A stretch of DNA of 64,000 nt from Primula veris (taxonomy: Eukaryota; Streptophyta; Magnoliopsida; Ericales; Primulaceae), in the NCBI GenBank assembly GCA_963682055.1, contig OY821740.1, forward strand, positions 34,926,795 through 34,990,794. Direction: 5' to 3'. The number at the start of each line of letters is the position of its first letter. Positions within the stretch are counted from its first letter, which is position 1. The notes beneath the pieces are model-generated. The model was not told where the DNA came from and did no database searches. It saw nothing but the letters and a program-made list of their open reading frames with translations. Below, in pieces: positions 51,201-63,734 of the stretch. The position numbers were made by a program, and so were the translations under genes.

Positions 51201-54200
51201 CCGTACATAACACCTTGAAATCTGCTCAAACAAAAATCTAGAGGGCTTTTATGACTTAACTTATATCTTGTTTTTTTGGGTTTCTCAGATTCGAGTATCA
51301 GCTGTGTTAACCAACGGTGCATATTTATTGAATGTGGATTGTGATCACTACTTTAACAACAGCAAGTGTCTTAAAGAGGCGATGTGCTTTATGATGGATC
51401 CTGCTTATGGAAAGAAAACATGCTATGTGCAGTTCCCACAGCGATTTGACGGTATTGATTGGCATGATCGATACGCTAATCGAAATATTGTCTTCTTTGA
51501 TGTAAGTTTATCTCTGTCTCTCCCCCTCCTCCTTCAACCATCGACCTCATGTAACTTACCTCATTCTTGAAAGAGCAGGGGCGTAACACATACTCAGTCC
51601 TTTAAACTTGAATATCTAATAAACAAACAATAGATGTAAGGGTTAATAAGTTTTTAGTCCCTACATTATGCTCTCTGCATTGCTTGTCTCTATATTTATG
51701 TACTTCATATTACACCGTTATGATCCATGACCTTTTCTGAGTGAGCATTTTTCGTCTCTAATCCCGACACCGGTAGTTTTAAACTCAAATTTGGGGAAAT
51801 TTTCTGATTATATAGAAATAGAGTAGTTTTTAAAGTGCATAATGCTCAAAATTTTACAGAAAGATTACCAGCGTTGGGTTTTGGGACGATAATGCACAAA
51901 TTGTATAGTTTCTGAACTATAACTGCATTTAACAAAAGTATAGGGACAGAAGGGGGATAAAGACCGTAGTATGCACAAATTGTATAGTTTCTGAACTATA
52001 ACTGCATTTAACAAAAGTATAGGGACAGAAGGGGGATAAAGACCGTAGTTTGTGGAGTAAAAATGAAATTAACCCTTAGTATAATGAGGCAAATTGAAAC
52101 CCAAGCAAACTCTTATTGTTGAAACCGATGGTTTGTGGAGTAAAAATGAAATCAACCCTTAATATAATGAGGCAAATTGAAACCCTTTTGCAAACTCTTA
52201 TTGTTGAAACCGATGGACTGTTTAAGGGGTAGACCGCGGTCTCTGCCTTTTTTTTGTGTTCTGTTAATGAAAATTAATGTATATCTTTACCCCGACATTT
52301 TTTTTACAGATCAATTTGAAAGGGCTAGACGGGGTCCAGGGTCCTATGTACGTAGGAACAGGTTGTTGTTTCAACAGACAAGCTCTGTATGGCTACGACC
52401 CTGTGTTAACGGAGGAGGATTTGGAACCTAACATTATTATTAAAGGTTGTTGTGGTCCAAGAAAAAAGGGAAAGAGTCAGAACAAGAAATACATTGACAA
52501 AAAGAGAGCTGCTAAGAGGACGGAATCGACTATTCCCATTTTCAGTCTTGAGGACATTGAGGAGGGTTATGAAGGTTCGTTTTTGTACAGAAATTGTTGT
52601 TCGTTTGGCATGAAAATGACTAGTGGAATATCTCATTTTCCTAGTCAACTTAGAGTAATGTACTACAGTTCCTTTTTTACAGAATGTTCTAATCCGATTG
52701 CATTTATTTGAAAACCTTTCAACCAAATCGAGCCTTAAGAGATCTGCTCAGTCCCGTGCTCTGTGTTTGTATCTGTTTTCCTTTTCACTGCTTTTGGGAA
52801 TAAAGAAACATATGAACATTATGAGAACTCCCAAGTTTTTTGTTTATTCCTTTTTCCCTAATAAAAACTTGGAAAAAATTAAATTATACCCATTTACATA
52901 TCGAAAATGCAGATTCCTCTAAGACAATTTATCCTAGTTGTTTTGAGAACTATCTAACCAAAACGCCTTCTTCTGGATTGTATCTAAACAACATCAGCTT
53001 TTTATCCAAAAATTACTTCGATTATGTTATTACTTGGTACAAATCCATGATCTCTTGTGCTTTTGAAAGTTTTTCTTTTGACGTCATAGTTTTTCCCATT
53101 TGTAATTCTTTATCTTGTTTTTGTTTGTCCTTTAACCTATACTTCGCTTTCTCCTCTTTTAACAGGATATGATGATGAGAAGTCACTGCTTATGTCTCAA
53201 AAAAGCTTAGAAAAGCGGTTTGGTCAATCGCCAGTTTTTATTGCTGCCACTTTCATGGAACATGGAGGCATTCCTCCAACAACTAATCCTGCTAATCTCT
53301 TAAAAGAAGCAATTCATGTCATTAGCTGTGGCTACGAAGATAAGACTGAATGGGGCAAAGAGGTAAACAAATTATTACCCTCTTTTTATGTATGCTTTGA
53401 CTTTTTATTCTTGTATGCTACCTTGTAATCATGGTAAAGTTTTCTTCATATTCAGAATGAAACGTTCAAATACCATGAAATTATGAAGTGCCAAAAGGGC
53501 AGTAAGGGCATACCATTTTGATAAAGCTAAGCACACACAAACAAAATGGTATTTAGGACTCAGGATCATTGTTTTTAGACAAATAGACAACAACTTTGGA
53601 TATTAGAACTAGAATTGAACAAATCAAGAGACCTAGACATTCTTGCTATGTGATATATGACTAATTAAATTCCCCCTCTTTCTCCTGATCAGATTGGTTG
53701 GATCTACGGTTCTGTGACAGAAGATATCTTGACTGGATTCAAAATGCACGCACGAGGATGGATTTCGGTATATTGCATGCCACCTAGGCCAGCATTTAAA
53801 GGTTCAGCTCCGATCAATCTTTCAGATCGTTTGAACCAAGTTCTCCGGTGGGCCCTGGGTTCGATTGAGATTCTCTTGAGCAGACATTGTCCCATATGGT
53901 ACGGATACAAAGGGAGATTGAAGCTTTTAGAGAGACTGGCGTATATTAATACCATCGTTTATCCTCTGACTTCGATTCCCTTGATAGCGTATTGTGTGCT
54001 TCCTGCTATCTGTCTTCTCACTGGAAAATTCATCATCCCTGAGGTACAGAATTAACTTCAATTATTTCTTTTTTTACTGGATTAATTTTCTTGCTTGGTC
54101 TAAGGCTACTTGAAGATCAACACATATATATATATATACTATTTTGGCTTTAACGTTGCAGAGAGCCTACTTGAAAATCTGAGTTTTTGGCTTCAGCATA

Positions 54201-54969
54201 GTAATTAGTTGCCATATGCCATTACATCAGACTGTACATTCTTATTTATTCTCTCTTTTTTGGAATTTTTTAAAAGGTATATGCTCTGTAAACCATGCTT
54301 TCGCATTTCTCCATATGTTTACATGTTAATGGTTAGTAGGCTGTTCTTATTTTCTCACAAGTTGCTTCTTGGTCTTTACAGATAAGCAATTATGCTGGCA
54401 TTTGGTTTATTCTCCTCTTCGGATCCATTATCGCGACCGGAATATTAGAACTCAGGTGGTCTGGTGTAGGAATTGAAGACTGGTGGAGAAATGAACAATT
54501 TTGGGTCATTGGTGGAACCTCGGCCCATCTTTTCGCAGTTTTCCAAGGGCTCTTAAAAGTACTCGCTGGTATAGATACAAATTTTACCGTCACATCAAAA
54601 GCATCTGACGAAGATGGAGATTTCAACGAGCTTTATGTATTCAAATGGACGTCTCTCCTCATCCCACCAACCACTGTGCTAGTAATTAATTTCGTCGGTA
54701 TAGTAGCGGGAGTTTCATATGCGATAAATAGCGGGTACCAATCTTGGGGTCCGCTTTTCGGAAAATTGTTTTTTGCCATTTGGGTTATTCTTCATTTGTA
54801 CCCTTTCCTAAAAGGTTTGTTGGGTCGGCAAAACCGTACTCCTACGATTGTGATCGTGTGGTCTATATTGCTTGCTTCTATATTCTCTTTGCTTTGGGTC
54901 CGTATCGATCCCTTCACCTCAGATGCTTCGAAAAAGGCTGCAAAGGGGCAATGTGGCGTTAATTGTTAG
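45291..54969 (+). CDS. CESA1: Cellulose synthase catalytic subunit, CESA1-type, 14 exons, 1083 aa
   Basis: Plasma-membrane GT2 enzyme making beta-1,4-glucan from UDP-glucose within the cellulose synthase complex; the CESA1 class serves primary walls. Exons: 45291-45371, 46364-46559, 47483-47661, 47906-48026, 48130-48313, 49029-49295, 49568-49913, 50394-50531, 50669-50794, 51289-51501, 52310-52574, 53166-53362, 53693-54043, 54382-54969; total 3252 nt, all phases joining. The N-terminus [20 protein letters not shown] matches CESA1, not CESA3/6 or secondary-wall types. The zinc-binding RING-like domain has C39, C42, C58, C61, C66, C69, C81, C84. Two TM helices lie at about 278-328. Catalytic motifs: DDG at 396-398, DCD at 563-565, TED at 780-782, QVLRW at 820-824. 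The remaining TM helices are in exons 13-14, and the tail is KGQCGVNC. Several usually fixed residues differ. CESA10 is the close alternative. Confidence 0.95.
51892..52049. repeat. 79-bp tandem duplication in CESA intron 10
   Basis: Copies start at 51892 and 51971 with ATGCACAAATTGTATAGTTT and each ends GGGGGATAAAGACCGTAGT. They appear identical, so the duplication is recent. Confidence 0.9.
52048..52215. repeat. 83-bp tandem duplication in CESA intron 10, directly after the first
   Basis: Copies start at 52048 and 52131 with GTTTGTGGAGTAAAAATGAA and end GTTGAAACCGATGG. They differ by a few bases (TTAACCCTTAG versus TCAACCCTTAA, CCAAGC versus CCTTTTGC), so they are older than the adjacent 79-bp pair. 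Confidence 0.9.
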
Positions 54970-56420
54970 TTGTTTATGTGTTATTTTGTAGATAACTGGA
55001 AACTAAGAAAACGATACACATGTAAGTTTTATTTATGTTACACAATTATGGTTGGTCTGAGGGGGTTTAGTGTTGAAGAACATAGACGCCCTCGGTCGTT
55101 CGTATCAATTTATTTATTTTTGACAAAATGTATGTTTGTGTGACATGTTCGGTGTATTCACGTGTACTTTTATGAGATTATTACTATGTAATGTACAATT
55201 TTCAAATTGAAGATTTGAATTCTTGGTTGGACAATCACTTTCATGCATCTTTAGCAAACAAGAGAAAACTGAAATAAGAAGTAGCGTTACTTTTCTTGAA
55301 CTTCATTCATTGTAACCAAAAATCTTCATACCCCCAATAAATATATGCGAGTTGTCCCAGAAATATATTTTGAGATTAGGTCTCTTTTAACCGCAAATTT
55401 GAATCAATACAATTTTTTAAAGAACAGGTATCAGAATGCTTTTCAGTATAAATACTGAAACTGACTACTCAGTACTCAGTCGTGTAGTAAATCCACAATT
55501 AAGTGAAATTTTCTGCAGAAACATGAATTAACCACTAATTAAAAATGAAGCCGGTTATTATATTTCTGTTATAGATAATGATGCTACTTCTGATGCTAGT
55601 AAGCGTGCATTTAGTTCTCCTCTTGGCAAATGGTGAGATTTGTATCTTGAAATTTATTAATGATGTGCAAATAATCTCACTCCACAATTGAGTTTAGCAA
55701 ATGGTGTAGGTAGAAATCAACATAACTAAGCATGTAAAGGAAATTATCAAGTAAAAAAAGAGAGACGCGTTTCTCCTTTTATGAAATTGTTAATTTATGA
55801 AATTGTTTGCCCAATAAAGACCCATATAAAACTACTCGCGAATTGAAAAAACTTTGTGCATGGACAAATGACGCCCATTCTAAATTGCCAGAAAACACAC
55901 AAACAAATAACAACTTCAGAGAAGAATACAGATTGTGACATAGGATGATGTTGCACCTCCCAAATGATAAAGTATATCTCAAATAATCTCTTGTCAGTTT
56001 AAAAACTTCTGGCAAGAAGTTTCTTTTACTGGGATCATAAGCAAATAGTTTCGGGAGTTGAACCCGAATCCGAGGTGTCACAAATGACTCAAGACTGGCG
56101 CTCAAAGACACAGATGAACATGCATCGGTTCAGGCATAGCTCCATATGATATTACACGTGTCGGGATACATTCAGTTACCAGAAAGGTGACCTATGTGCA
56201 TGCCAAGGGATTGAAAGTTTAAAACACCCGAATAGAACATTTGAATGGTATACCATAATCGTATCACTTGTAAACTTATACTAATACTATCAACCATTCA
56301 ACTCAAGGGAACCAGCCACCAGGTGGAGCCATTCTGGGTGCAACCCACCTTATTTTGATAAATAAATAAAAAAAAAGAGTAAAATTTTGCTATGTATCTT
56401 GGTTAAGAACTTCCAAAGTC

Positions 56421-56507
56421 AGCGTTTCAGCCCCTCATTTAATAAAATTAGCATTTCAGCCACTCATTTACGAAAGTTAGCGTTTCAGCTCCTTCCCTTA
56501 AAAGTTC
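56421..56507. repeat. 29-bp tandem repeat, three diverged copies
   Basis: Copies start at 56421 (AGCGTTTCAGCCCCTCATTT), 56450 (AGCATTTCAGCCACTCATTT) and 56479 (AGCGTTTCAGCTCCTTCC). Confidence 0.75.
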
Positions 56508-56837
56508 ATGGTTCCGTCTTCCGTCCCTGAGAATAAACCATACCTAAGACTAACGTTTTCGTAGAATTATTGTCCAGGCTCTAAAGGGTAGAGACTATAT
56601 AACCCAAAACAAAACTACACCCGGAAATGGAAATGCAGTGAGCTTTCTTGTCTTTATCACTAAACCCAGAATAAACCGCACCTAAAACCCGAAATTCAGT
56701 TCACATTTTATCCAAACTAAGCTAAACTACACCTAAAGACGACATTTTTGTTAGTTACCTTTGTCATTATTGAATAGATCTCAAAAGATATATACATACC
56801 AATAAAACCCATCTCAGAAAACAATATTTGGTTAGGT

Positions 56838-56908
56838 AATTACAGTGTAGCAATAAATATTATTCCAAACAGTGCCATTGGAATAATATTTATTGCTACA
56901 CTATAATT
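56838..56908. repeat. Strong hairpin, 31-bp arms, 9-nt loop
   Basis: The arms 56844-56868 and 56878-56902 are exact reverse complements (AGTGTAGCAATAAATATTAT... against its complement). The stem extends six more positions with one C/T difference. The loop is ACAGTGCCA. Likely a MITE remnant. Confidence 0.8.
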
Positions 56909-57773
56909 AAAAATAAAAAGGAAATAAAAGAAACAGTTTTGACTAGACCTCCAAAGTAGTGAGAGGATCCAGTGCAATAAATCTACATTAAAATAATATT
57001 TAGTGACATTAAATTAAATAGAAAGAAATTGCTCTGTTAGAGAACGTTGGAGCTTACCTAGCCAGTGTTAGAATAGTGCCATTGGAGTGAAAATAGCTCT
57101 GAAAATCCCTGTATATATTTATATTATATATGTATGTAAGTAATAAGTATATTCCTTAATTAAACTCTTAATTAAACGGTAGATAATTTATCCTAGTAAT
57201 AACTATAATATTTCTTGTTTTTAAGACTAGGTGCTAAGCCTACAAGAAGCTATAAGCTCCTTTATTTTAGATCGTAAAAGGTAGGCACCACGATTTAACG
57301 TCTCTTAAAGTATATTTTTATTTCACATTTGACCAAATTAATCAACCATTCGACAGTGCTAATTAATGCAGCATATATTTTAATTTGATTGTGTCCTCAA
57401 CTACTCTGTCACTCACTCTGGCTAGAGACTTTGGAGAATATTATAAAATTATAAATGTTTTAGAATTCATGTCATGATGACTCAGATAGACCTCGTTAGA
57501 ATATTTCAACAATTAGTGGAGCACTATTGCAAAAGTTTAGGAGAATTAAGAAATAATAAGTCATGTCCTCTAATGCTAATTACTGGAGTATTTACTTTAT
57601 TATTTATAGTCGTTAAACAACGCATGAGGTCATTCTTAAGATAGTTAATGGATGGATGAATTAACTACTTATTAAAAAGGATTAAAAGTTTTGAACTTGT
57701 GAATAATTAATTATATCCCCTATGGAGAGGCGAACCCGGCACTCTTAGTTTAAACTCTTGACTTCTGTCGAGC

Positions 57774-57966
57774 CACTACAAAATGATGTTTGATTTAGTG
57801 AGAATCAAAAGTTGTTGCAAGCCTGTCGCTAATTTAAAATGTTGTCACAAATCTGTCGCAAATTGACTAAACTGTCACAAAACCGTCACAAAAACCGTCG
57901 CTAATAAGCTCGTAACAAAAAATACCGTCACTAATCCCGTCACTATTTGGGTATTTTTTTGTAGTA
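57774..57966. mobile_element. CACTA-like miniature element, about 190 bp
   Basis: Begins CACTACAAAATGATG and ends in a T-run then GTAGTA, the near-complement of the start. It carries CTGTCACAAAACCGTCAC words. A related copy is at 18955-19118. A target duplication is not clear. Confidence 0.55.
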
Positions 57967-58101
57967 CATAGTGGGTTAACTATTAAGTGATACACCTTTG
58001 CGCTAATTAATAGCGTTTTAAAATATCAAACATTTACTTACATGTCATTAAAATTGCTTATCTTTGTAATCTTATCAGTTTTCTAAATATCGCAATGAAA
58101 A

Positions 58102-58305
58102 CATTACAAGAAAATAACCGAGTAGCAACAATTAGTCTGTTACTATACGGCTTGTTGCAGAAAATTCAGCAACAGTATAGTAACAGTTATCAGCACTTAA
58201 CAACAGAAATTGTTGTTATACTGTTGCTAAATTTCAGCAGCAAGTCGTATAGTATCAGACAAACTGTAACTAAACTATTGCTATATGGATATATTTTTTT
58301 TAGTG
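58102..58305. mobile_element. CACTA-like miniature element, 204 bp
   Basis: Starts CATTACAAGAAAATAAC and ends TTTTTTTTAGTG, with AAA on both sides as a possible 3-bp target duplication. The interior has inverted repeats around TGTTACTATACG / CGTATAGTATCAGAC and CAGCAACAGTATAG / CTATACTGTTGCT-like words. Confidence 0.6.
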
Positions 58306-58721
58306 AAATCGATCAACAAAATATGACTAAAATAGTTCATGCATTGATTACAAATTAAATTAAATTTAATATGTAATTAAACCCTTAATTAACCATTGCA
58401 CCAGGGCATTCATTAGGGCTAGTTAAATGAATAAGAATATGATCAAATAGCTAGGGGCCAAACAGTTTGGGTGAGAGATGCCAAAATGTCGGTACATGTG
58501 GCGTGGCTTATACCACATCCTATTAATACAGTCGTCATCTGTATCAAGAAGACATCGTCTATATTTAGCAGATGACATATATATATAGTGAACAAAGTTA
58601 CGTGACACAAACCCCTCGTTAAGGACTATGATTCAACGATGTATATTCTGGAAAATAAACATTTAATCTTGGTTTAAAGATAATTATCCGACTTCACCAC
58701 CTGTCCACCTCATGTTAATTA

Positions 58722-58950
58722 CTCCATCCGTTCTCATTTAATCGTCAATTACGAAATTACGTGTAATTTTGATCGACTTATAACTTGTATCAAAATTATC
58801 AAAATGGATTTTTTTAAAATCTAATTATAAAATTTAACATTTGAACTATATGATCGGTTTTTAAAAAATTTCATTCCGATAATTTTAATATAAATTATTG
58901 ACCGATTAAAATTGCACGTATTTTCATAGTATAATTAAACAAGAAGGAAG
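58722..58950. mobile_element. Stowaway-like MITE, 229 bp
   Basis: Starts CTCCATCCGTTCTCATTTAA and ends AACAAGAAGGAAG, with TA on each side. It shares ATTACGAAATTACGTGTAAT and CTTGTATCAAAATTAT words with the copy at 7899-8132. Confidence 0.75.
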
Positions 58951-58952
58951 TA

Positions 58953-60452
58953 TATGCTAAACTTGATGCATGAAACTCAGAATCAATAAAATACACAATT
59001 TTGATTCCCAAAATTATTCCCCTATGATATGTTATATACATGACAGTTTATTTATAAAAAAAATGGGACAGGGTGTACCCCAAACATGACAAGCTGATCA
59101 TCACATGGGCATGACTTCAATGAATTAGATATTGCTTACGTCACCAAATTACATGTCGGTGAATATAATGTGCCATTTAAGTAGTAGAAGAAATAACTTG
59201 GATTATAGTTATAAATTAGCTAGGATGAATAACTGATTAATATACATTTTTTAAACTAGGCCCCCATTAGTTTTGAAGCTAATCTCTAGTCCAAAATAAA
59301 TCACTATGAGTCTGAATTTAGTATACGTGCCTTGCCTCCTATAGGCTATACTATAGTTATAGTACTACCATACTCTGTTCAGTTCTAATAATGTGGACAA
59401 ATTTTAATATTGATGAAATTAAGTTGGGAACTATATATGAATGAGCAAAACCCTTCCTACCAATATGAGGTTGCGTTCAAAAAAAACCTTTTCAGACAAA
59501 TAACCTAGTCTTACGCCCTTGAATCAGTTGTATATTTGCATTTACCCTAAATTACTTATAATTAAATCATGATAACATCAACAATGACCAAAAGTAAACT
59601 TCTTGTAAATTTTCGAAACAATTGATTATTTTTTGCTCTTGAGTTTTTTTGACAAAAGTTTGCCTAGTTAAAGGGGGCATGTTTCCATTTTTGGATAGTC
59701 TATCACTTTTCTTAAGGACACGTCTGATTGTGACTCTGTGAATGATATAAGTCCTTTTGACATGTATAAATCTCGATAAATTATAAATCAAAGTTTGAAA
59801 TGTCGAATCAAATAATTTGTAATCGAAGGTTTCTTATATTCCCCTATCCATAATAAAATGGTAGTGCAATAATATATGACTGATCTGCCAGCCTTTTTAA
59901 TCATAGTAGCAGATATTATTGTTTTGTTTGTGGCAGCGCTGGAGAATTTTAAGGGGATTTTAATTAGATTAATTTAATTACAAGCTCAATATTTTGAGAA
60001 GATAAATTAATTGGCAGAGCACCAAAGCTTTTAAAAAAAAAGCAAGATGGCATGTGAGAATTAGTTTTATATATAATTGGTTAGAACTAGCAGTAAAAAT
60101 ATTCATATGGGTAACGCCGGATATATACAGTAACATGCTACGACCATTAAAAAAACATGTGGCGCCAAGTCATGACTCATGACATTACAATTTTCATGAC
60201 CTATATGGTTATCCATGTTCATGTGGATATATATGGTTACATAGCAATATTTCTCTATTTATATATGCTTTGATATTGTGTTTTGTTAAATATTTAAATA
60301 TATATGAACTGAACTAGCAACATTTTCAGATAATGAGTAGAACTTTCTAACGTTTTGTAAGTTTAGCTACTATATATATTACCGTCCACTCTATACAATA
60401 AGATCCAGAAAGAATTTGTATCATGCAATGAGTTCAAAAGTACTAAAAACAA
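58953..60452. other. Intergenic, AT-rich
   Basis: No coding region or clear repeat family identified. Confidence 0.4.
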
Positions 60453-60818
60453 GAGATAATTATAGTTTACTTCACCGATCTATTTTTGTTTAAGAATTTG
60501 CATACTCAACTTACAATATTAACAATTTACATACTGATCACCTATAAATAATTTATCAATTAACACATTTTATTTGATTTATGTTAACTTTTTAGCTGAT
60601 TTTTGGTCATATGCGATGTTAGTTTCACCTTTAAATAATAATTGGAAGCGATGATCACACGTAACCAAACTTGTCTTAAAAAATTAACATAAATCAACTA
60701 ATTAAAGTGTATTGATCTATAGATGTTTTATATGTGAGTATGTAAATTGTTAATATTGAAAAATTAGTATGCAAATTTTTAACCAACAATAAATTGTGCA
60801 ATAAACAATAATTTTCCC
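60453..60818. mobile_element. Mutator-like MITE, second copy of the 22450-22813 family
   Basis: Starts GAGATAATTATAGTTTA and ends TAAACAATAATTTTCCC. Internal sequence follows the first copy (TTTGATTTATGTTAACTTTT, TTAACATAAATCAACTAA). More diverged than the first copy, and the target duplication is degraded. Confidence 0.7.
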
Positions 60819-62157
60819 TACAAACACTATCAGAATATAAACCAGAATACACTGACAGAAATTTATACCATGCAATGCCTTATTAACATACGAATGCCGG
60901 CGTTTTTTTTTCTGTTATCGATGAGTACGGCCGCCATGCAGATTTGGTGTGAAATATTTGAGAAAATTGTTGAAGATTTTACCAAACCTTCTCTTTCATA
61001 ATTACAGTACCATTTTAACTTTTTACAAGGTTTGTGAAACGTTTCGTTTCAGAAGTATTTTCTTCAAATATTCAAAAAAAGTAGCATACCAATTTCATCA
61101 TTTCAAAGATGGGTTCTGTTGAAAAAACATTACCGGAAAGTTTCTAGCTAGTTAACTGACTTACCCTCCCCCTCTTCACCCTCACGTTATGAGAGCGTCT
61201 TAATCGGCGAGCTAAGATCGAGATTGTAAGGAGAAGCGACTTTAACGGGAGGTTGAGGCGAGACAAGTTTAAGTTTTCTTGTTGTCTGTCTCTATGTTGT
61301 TTTGGTGAGTATAATTTTTGGTCTTTTAGTACTTATGAAAATTCAAATCCCTGACCATTTGTAGTTTTGTATTTTTTTAAGGTCTCTTTTTACTTACAAA
61401 TCCAAATAGTTGGACCATATCTAGAATTCTATCATTAAATGTCTTTAATTACTTCTTTAAATGCAACTTTATATATATATTTTTTTTTGTCATAATTTTT
61501 TCATATTATTTAGACTAATTAATACGTACTAACAGAAAGGCAATAAATAGACAAATTTGATAACGTAACAGTATATCATCAAATTGGCGTTAGTCCTGTT
61601 CTTGCTTTGGAGCAATAGACGATATATTGAATATTCCACTGAAAGGTGAATGCTAAAATAATTTGCTGGTAAGGAAACATAGGAATGGGTTATTTGAAGA
61701 ATTATAGAATAAAAAATAAAAAAGGTTAGCCTAATAACAACAAGTGGGATAAAAATTGACTTAAACAACTCGTGGCTGATTTTCTATTAAAAAAATTTAT
61801 ATTTTATATGAAATTATTTTACAAAATGAAAGACCTGAAACACTAAAATTTAAAAAATTTGATCAAAATACATTAATAAAAATTTCTAATTTTTTAGAAT
61901 TTTTTTTTTTTTCAAAATAAAGGCATGCATGCTCCAACTATCCCTACCCAGTAACTTCCAAGGCCAAAACACCCTGAGGGAAGGGACATGAGTTGGTTGG
62001 CAAAATGTTGACTCTTTTTGGCTTTGGCTCACATTAGTCCAAGCTTTGCATTAAATTATTAAAACCCTACCCACTGATATTATTTGAGCATTCATTTCCA
62101 TCTCACCAATCTATCTATCTACCTCTCATCAATAACATCAATACCTTAAATGCTTCG
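60819..62157. other. Intergenic, AT-rich
   Basis: No coding region recognised. Confidence 0.4.
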
Positions 62158-62166
62158 TCAATACAC

Positions 62167-63248
62167 GGAGGAGTCTATTTTGAGTTGTCAAATCACTCAA
62201 ATAATACTTTAAATTAATCAAATGAGTATCTAACCTCCACGTCACATCTTATTTTTATTTATTTTTTCAATTCATTCCAGTCAATTTCATTACAAAATAA
62301 ATAACTCTAATACCACTTCATTACAGCTCATTACACTTCATTTATATACAAAATAAATAAATTTACCCACTCTATCACACTATTAATTAATACCTTCCTT
62401 TGCTTTTTTTTTCACTCAAACTAAATACAAAATTAAAATATTTTATAATCATAATATTATATCAAGTTAACACTTTCAATTAATTTATATTTTGCACTTT
62501 TTTATTTATTAATTTTGTTACTTCCGAGTAAATAATTAAATTGTCTCCAAAAACCATACACGTCATTATTTTCTTCTGTGATTTTAAATAGTACGTCCGT
62601 GATTTTTTAAATTCGTATTTGATTTGATTTCAAATAGTACGTCCGTGATTTCAACTCCATTCCATTACAAAATAAATAAATCTAACACCAATTCATTCTA
62701 CCTCCGAGTAAATATTTTAAAATATTATATCAAGTTAACACTTTCAAATAATTTATATTTTACACTTTTTTATTTATTAATTTTGTTACTTCCGAGTAAA
62801 TAATTAAATTGTCTTCAAAAACCATACACGTCGTTATTTTATTCCACGATTTCTTCAGCCGAAAACCCAGTTCATTATCTGTATTCTGTTTCTTCCATTT
62901 TGTCTTCAGCCGAAAACTAATAAAATCACATATCTCATTGAATTGATTGAGGAGTAATTAACCAACTAGGACCCCTAGGTTTTAGGTGTTACCTATAATT
63001 TTTTTGATATAAAATTTTTATTTATTTTGTAATAGAGTGGATAAATTTATTTATTTTGTATATAAATGAAGTGTAATGAGCTGTAATGAAGTGGTATTAG
63101 AGTTATTTATTTTATAATGAAATTGAGTGGAATGAATTAAAAAAATAAATAAAAATAAGATGTGACGTGAATCTGGTTTTTAACCAGGTACTCATTTGAG
63201 TAATTTGGAGTATTATTTGACTGATTTGACACATGAAAAGAGACTCCC
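62167..63248. mobile_element. Long-TIR Mutator-like nonautonomous element, 1082 bp, 9-bp target duplication
   Basis: TCAATACAC flanks both sides (62158-62166 and 63249-63257). The left end starts GGAGGAGTCTATTTTGAG; the right end on the other strand is GGGAGTCTCTTTTCATG. The arms pair for over 200 bp (for example GTCACATCTTATTTTTATTT and CTCTAATACCACTTCATTAC on both strands). Inside, a roughly 120-bp block at 62451 recurs at about 62722 as a direct repeat (TACTTCCGAGTAAATAATTA in both). No transposase ORF. Confidence 0.8.
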
Positions 63249-63734
63249 TCAATACACTTCGTTGTAGAGTAATAAAAAATGGGGGAAAGGTGTAGTAACG
63301 TACAAATTTGAATTCATTTTCATTGGGTTCTTGTAACTTTTGCAAACCAAGTAATTTACCTCTGGAAATCTCTCACAAAATATGATAACATTTGGAGCTT
63401 TTGATGCAACATTATGACACAATGCATAACTATACGAAAATGTTAGATTACCATTAGAATCGGAATGACGGCTGTTAAACTAAGTTTCGTAAATTTAACG
63501 ACAAACTTAATTTCGTTAAATTTAGCGATAAAATAAGAACAAATTATGTTGTTGTAGTTATACTAAATTTAGCGACGCCGACCCATTTTTCCAGCATAGT
63601 GCTAAAAGTATGTTGTTAAAATTTGAAACTAATTTATTAATTATTTGACTTAAAATGAAGATGCAACTCCCAAAACATGAAGAGTTCATAACTTAGTTTC
63701 ACGGGACAGTAGTGTTCTAAAACTCATATTAGTC

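Larger units (their letters stand above)
54970..57773. other. CESA 3'UTR and intergenic region
   Basis: The first roughly 270 bases are the likely CESA 3'UTR. Beyond lie a 29-bp triplet repeat (56421-56507), a strong hairpin (56838-56908) and AT-rich DNA. No convincing gene. Confidence 0.45.

Noticed and set aside
52048..52215. Intron repeat considered as a second CESA exon or transposon
   Set aside because: Reading frames are closed and ends lack TIRs or duplications; it is a plain tandem duplication.
55779..56111. 110-codon minus-strand ORF with a YDPSKRNFLPEVFKL stretch resembling an F-box-associated domain
   Set aside because: Only one short motif is suggestive. There is no F-box, no exon structure and no supporting neighbour, so it is not called as a gene.
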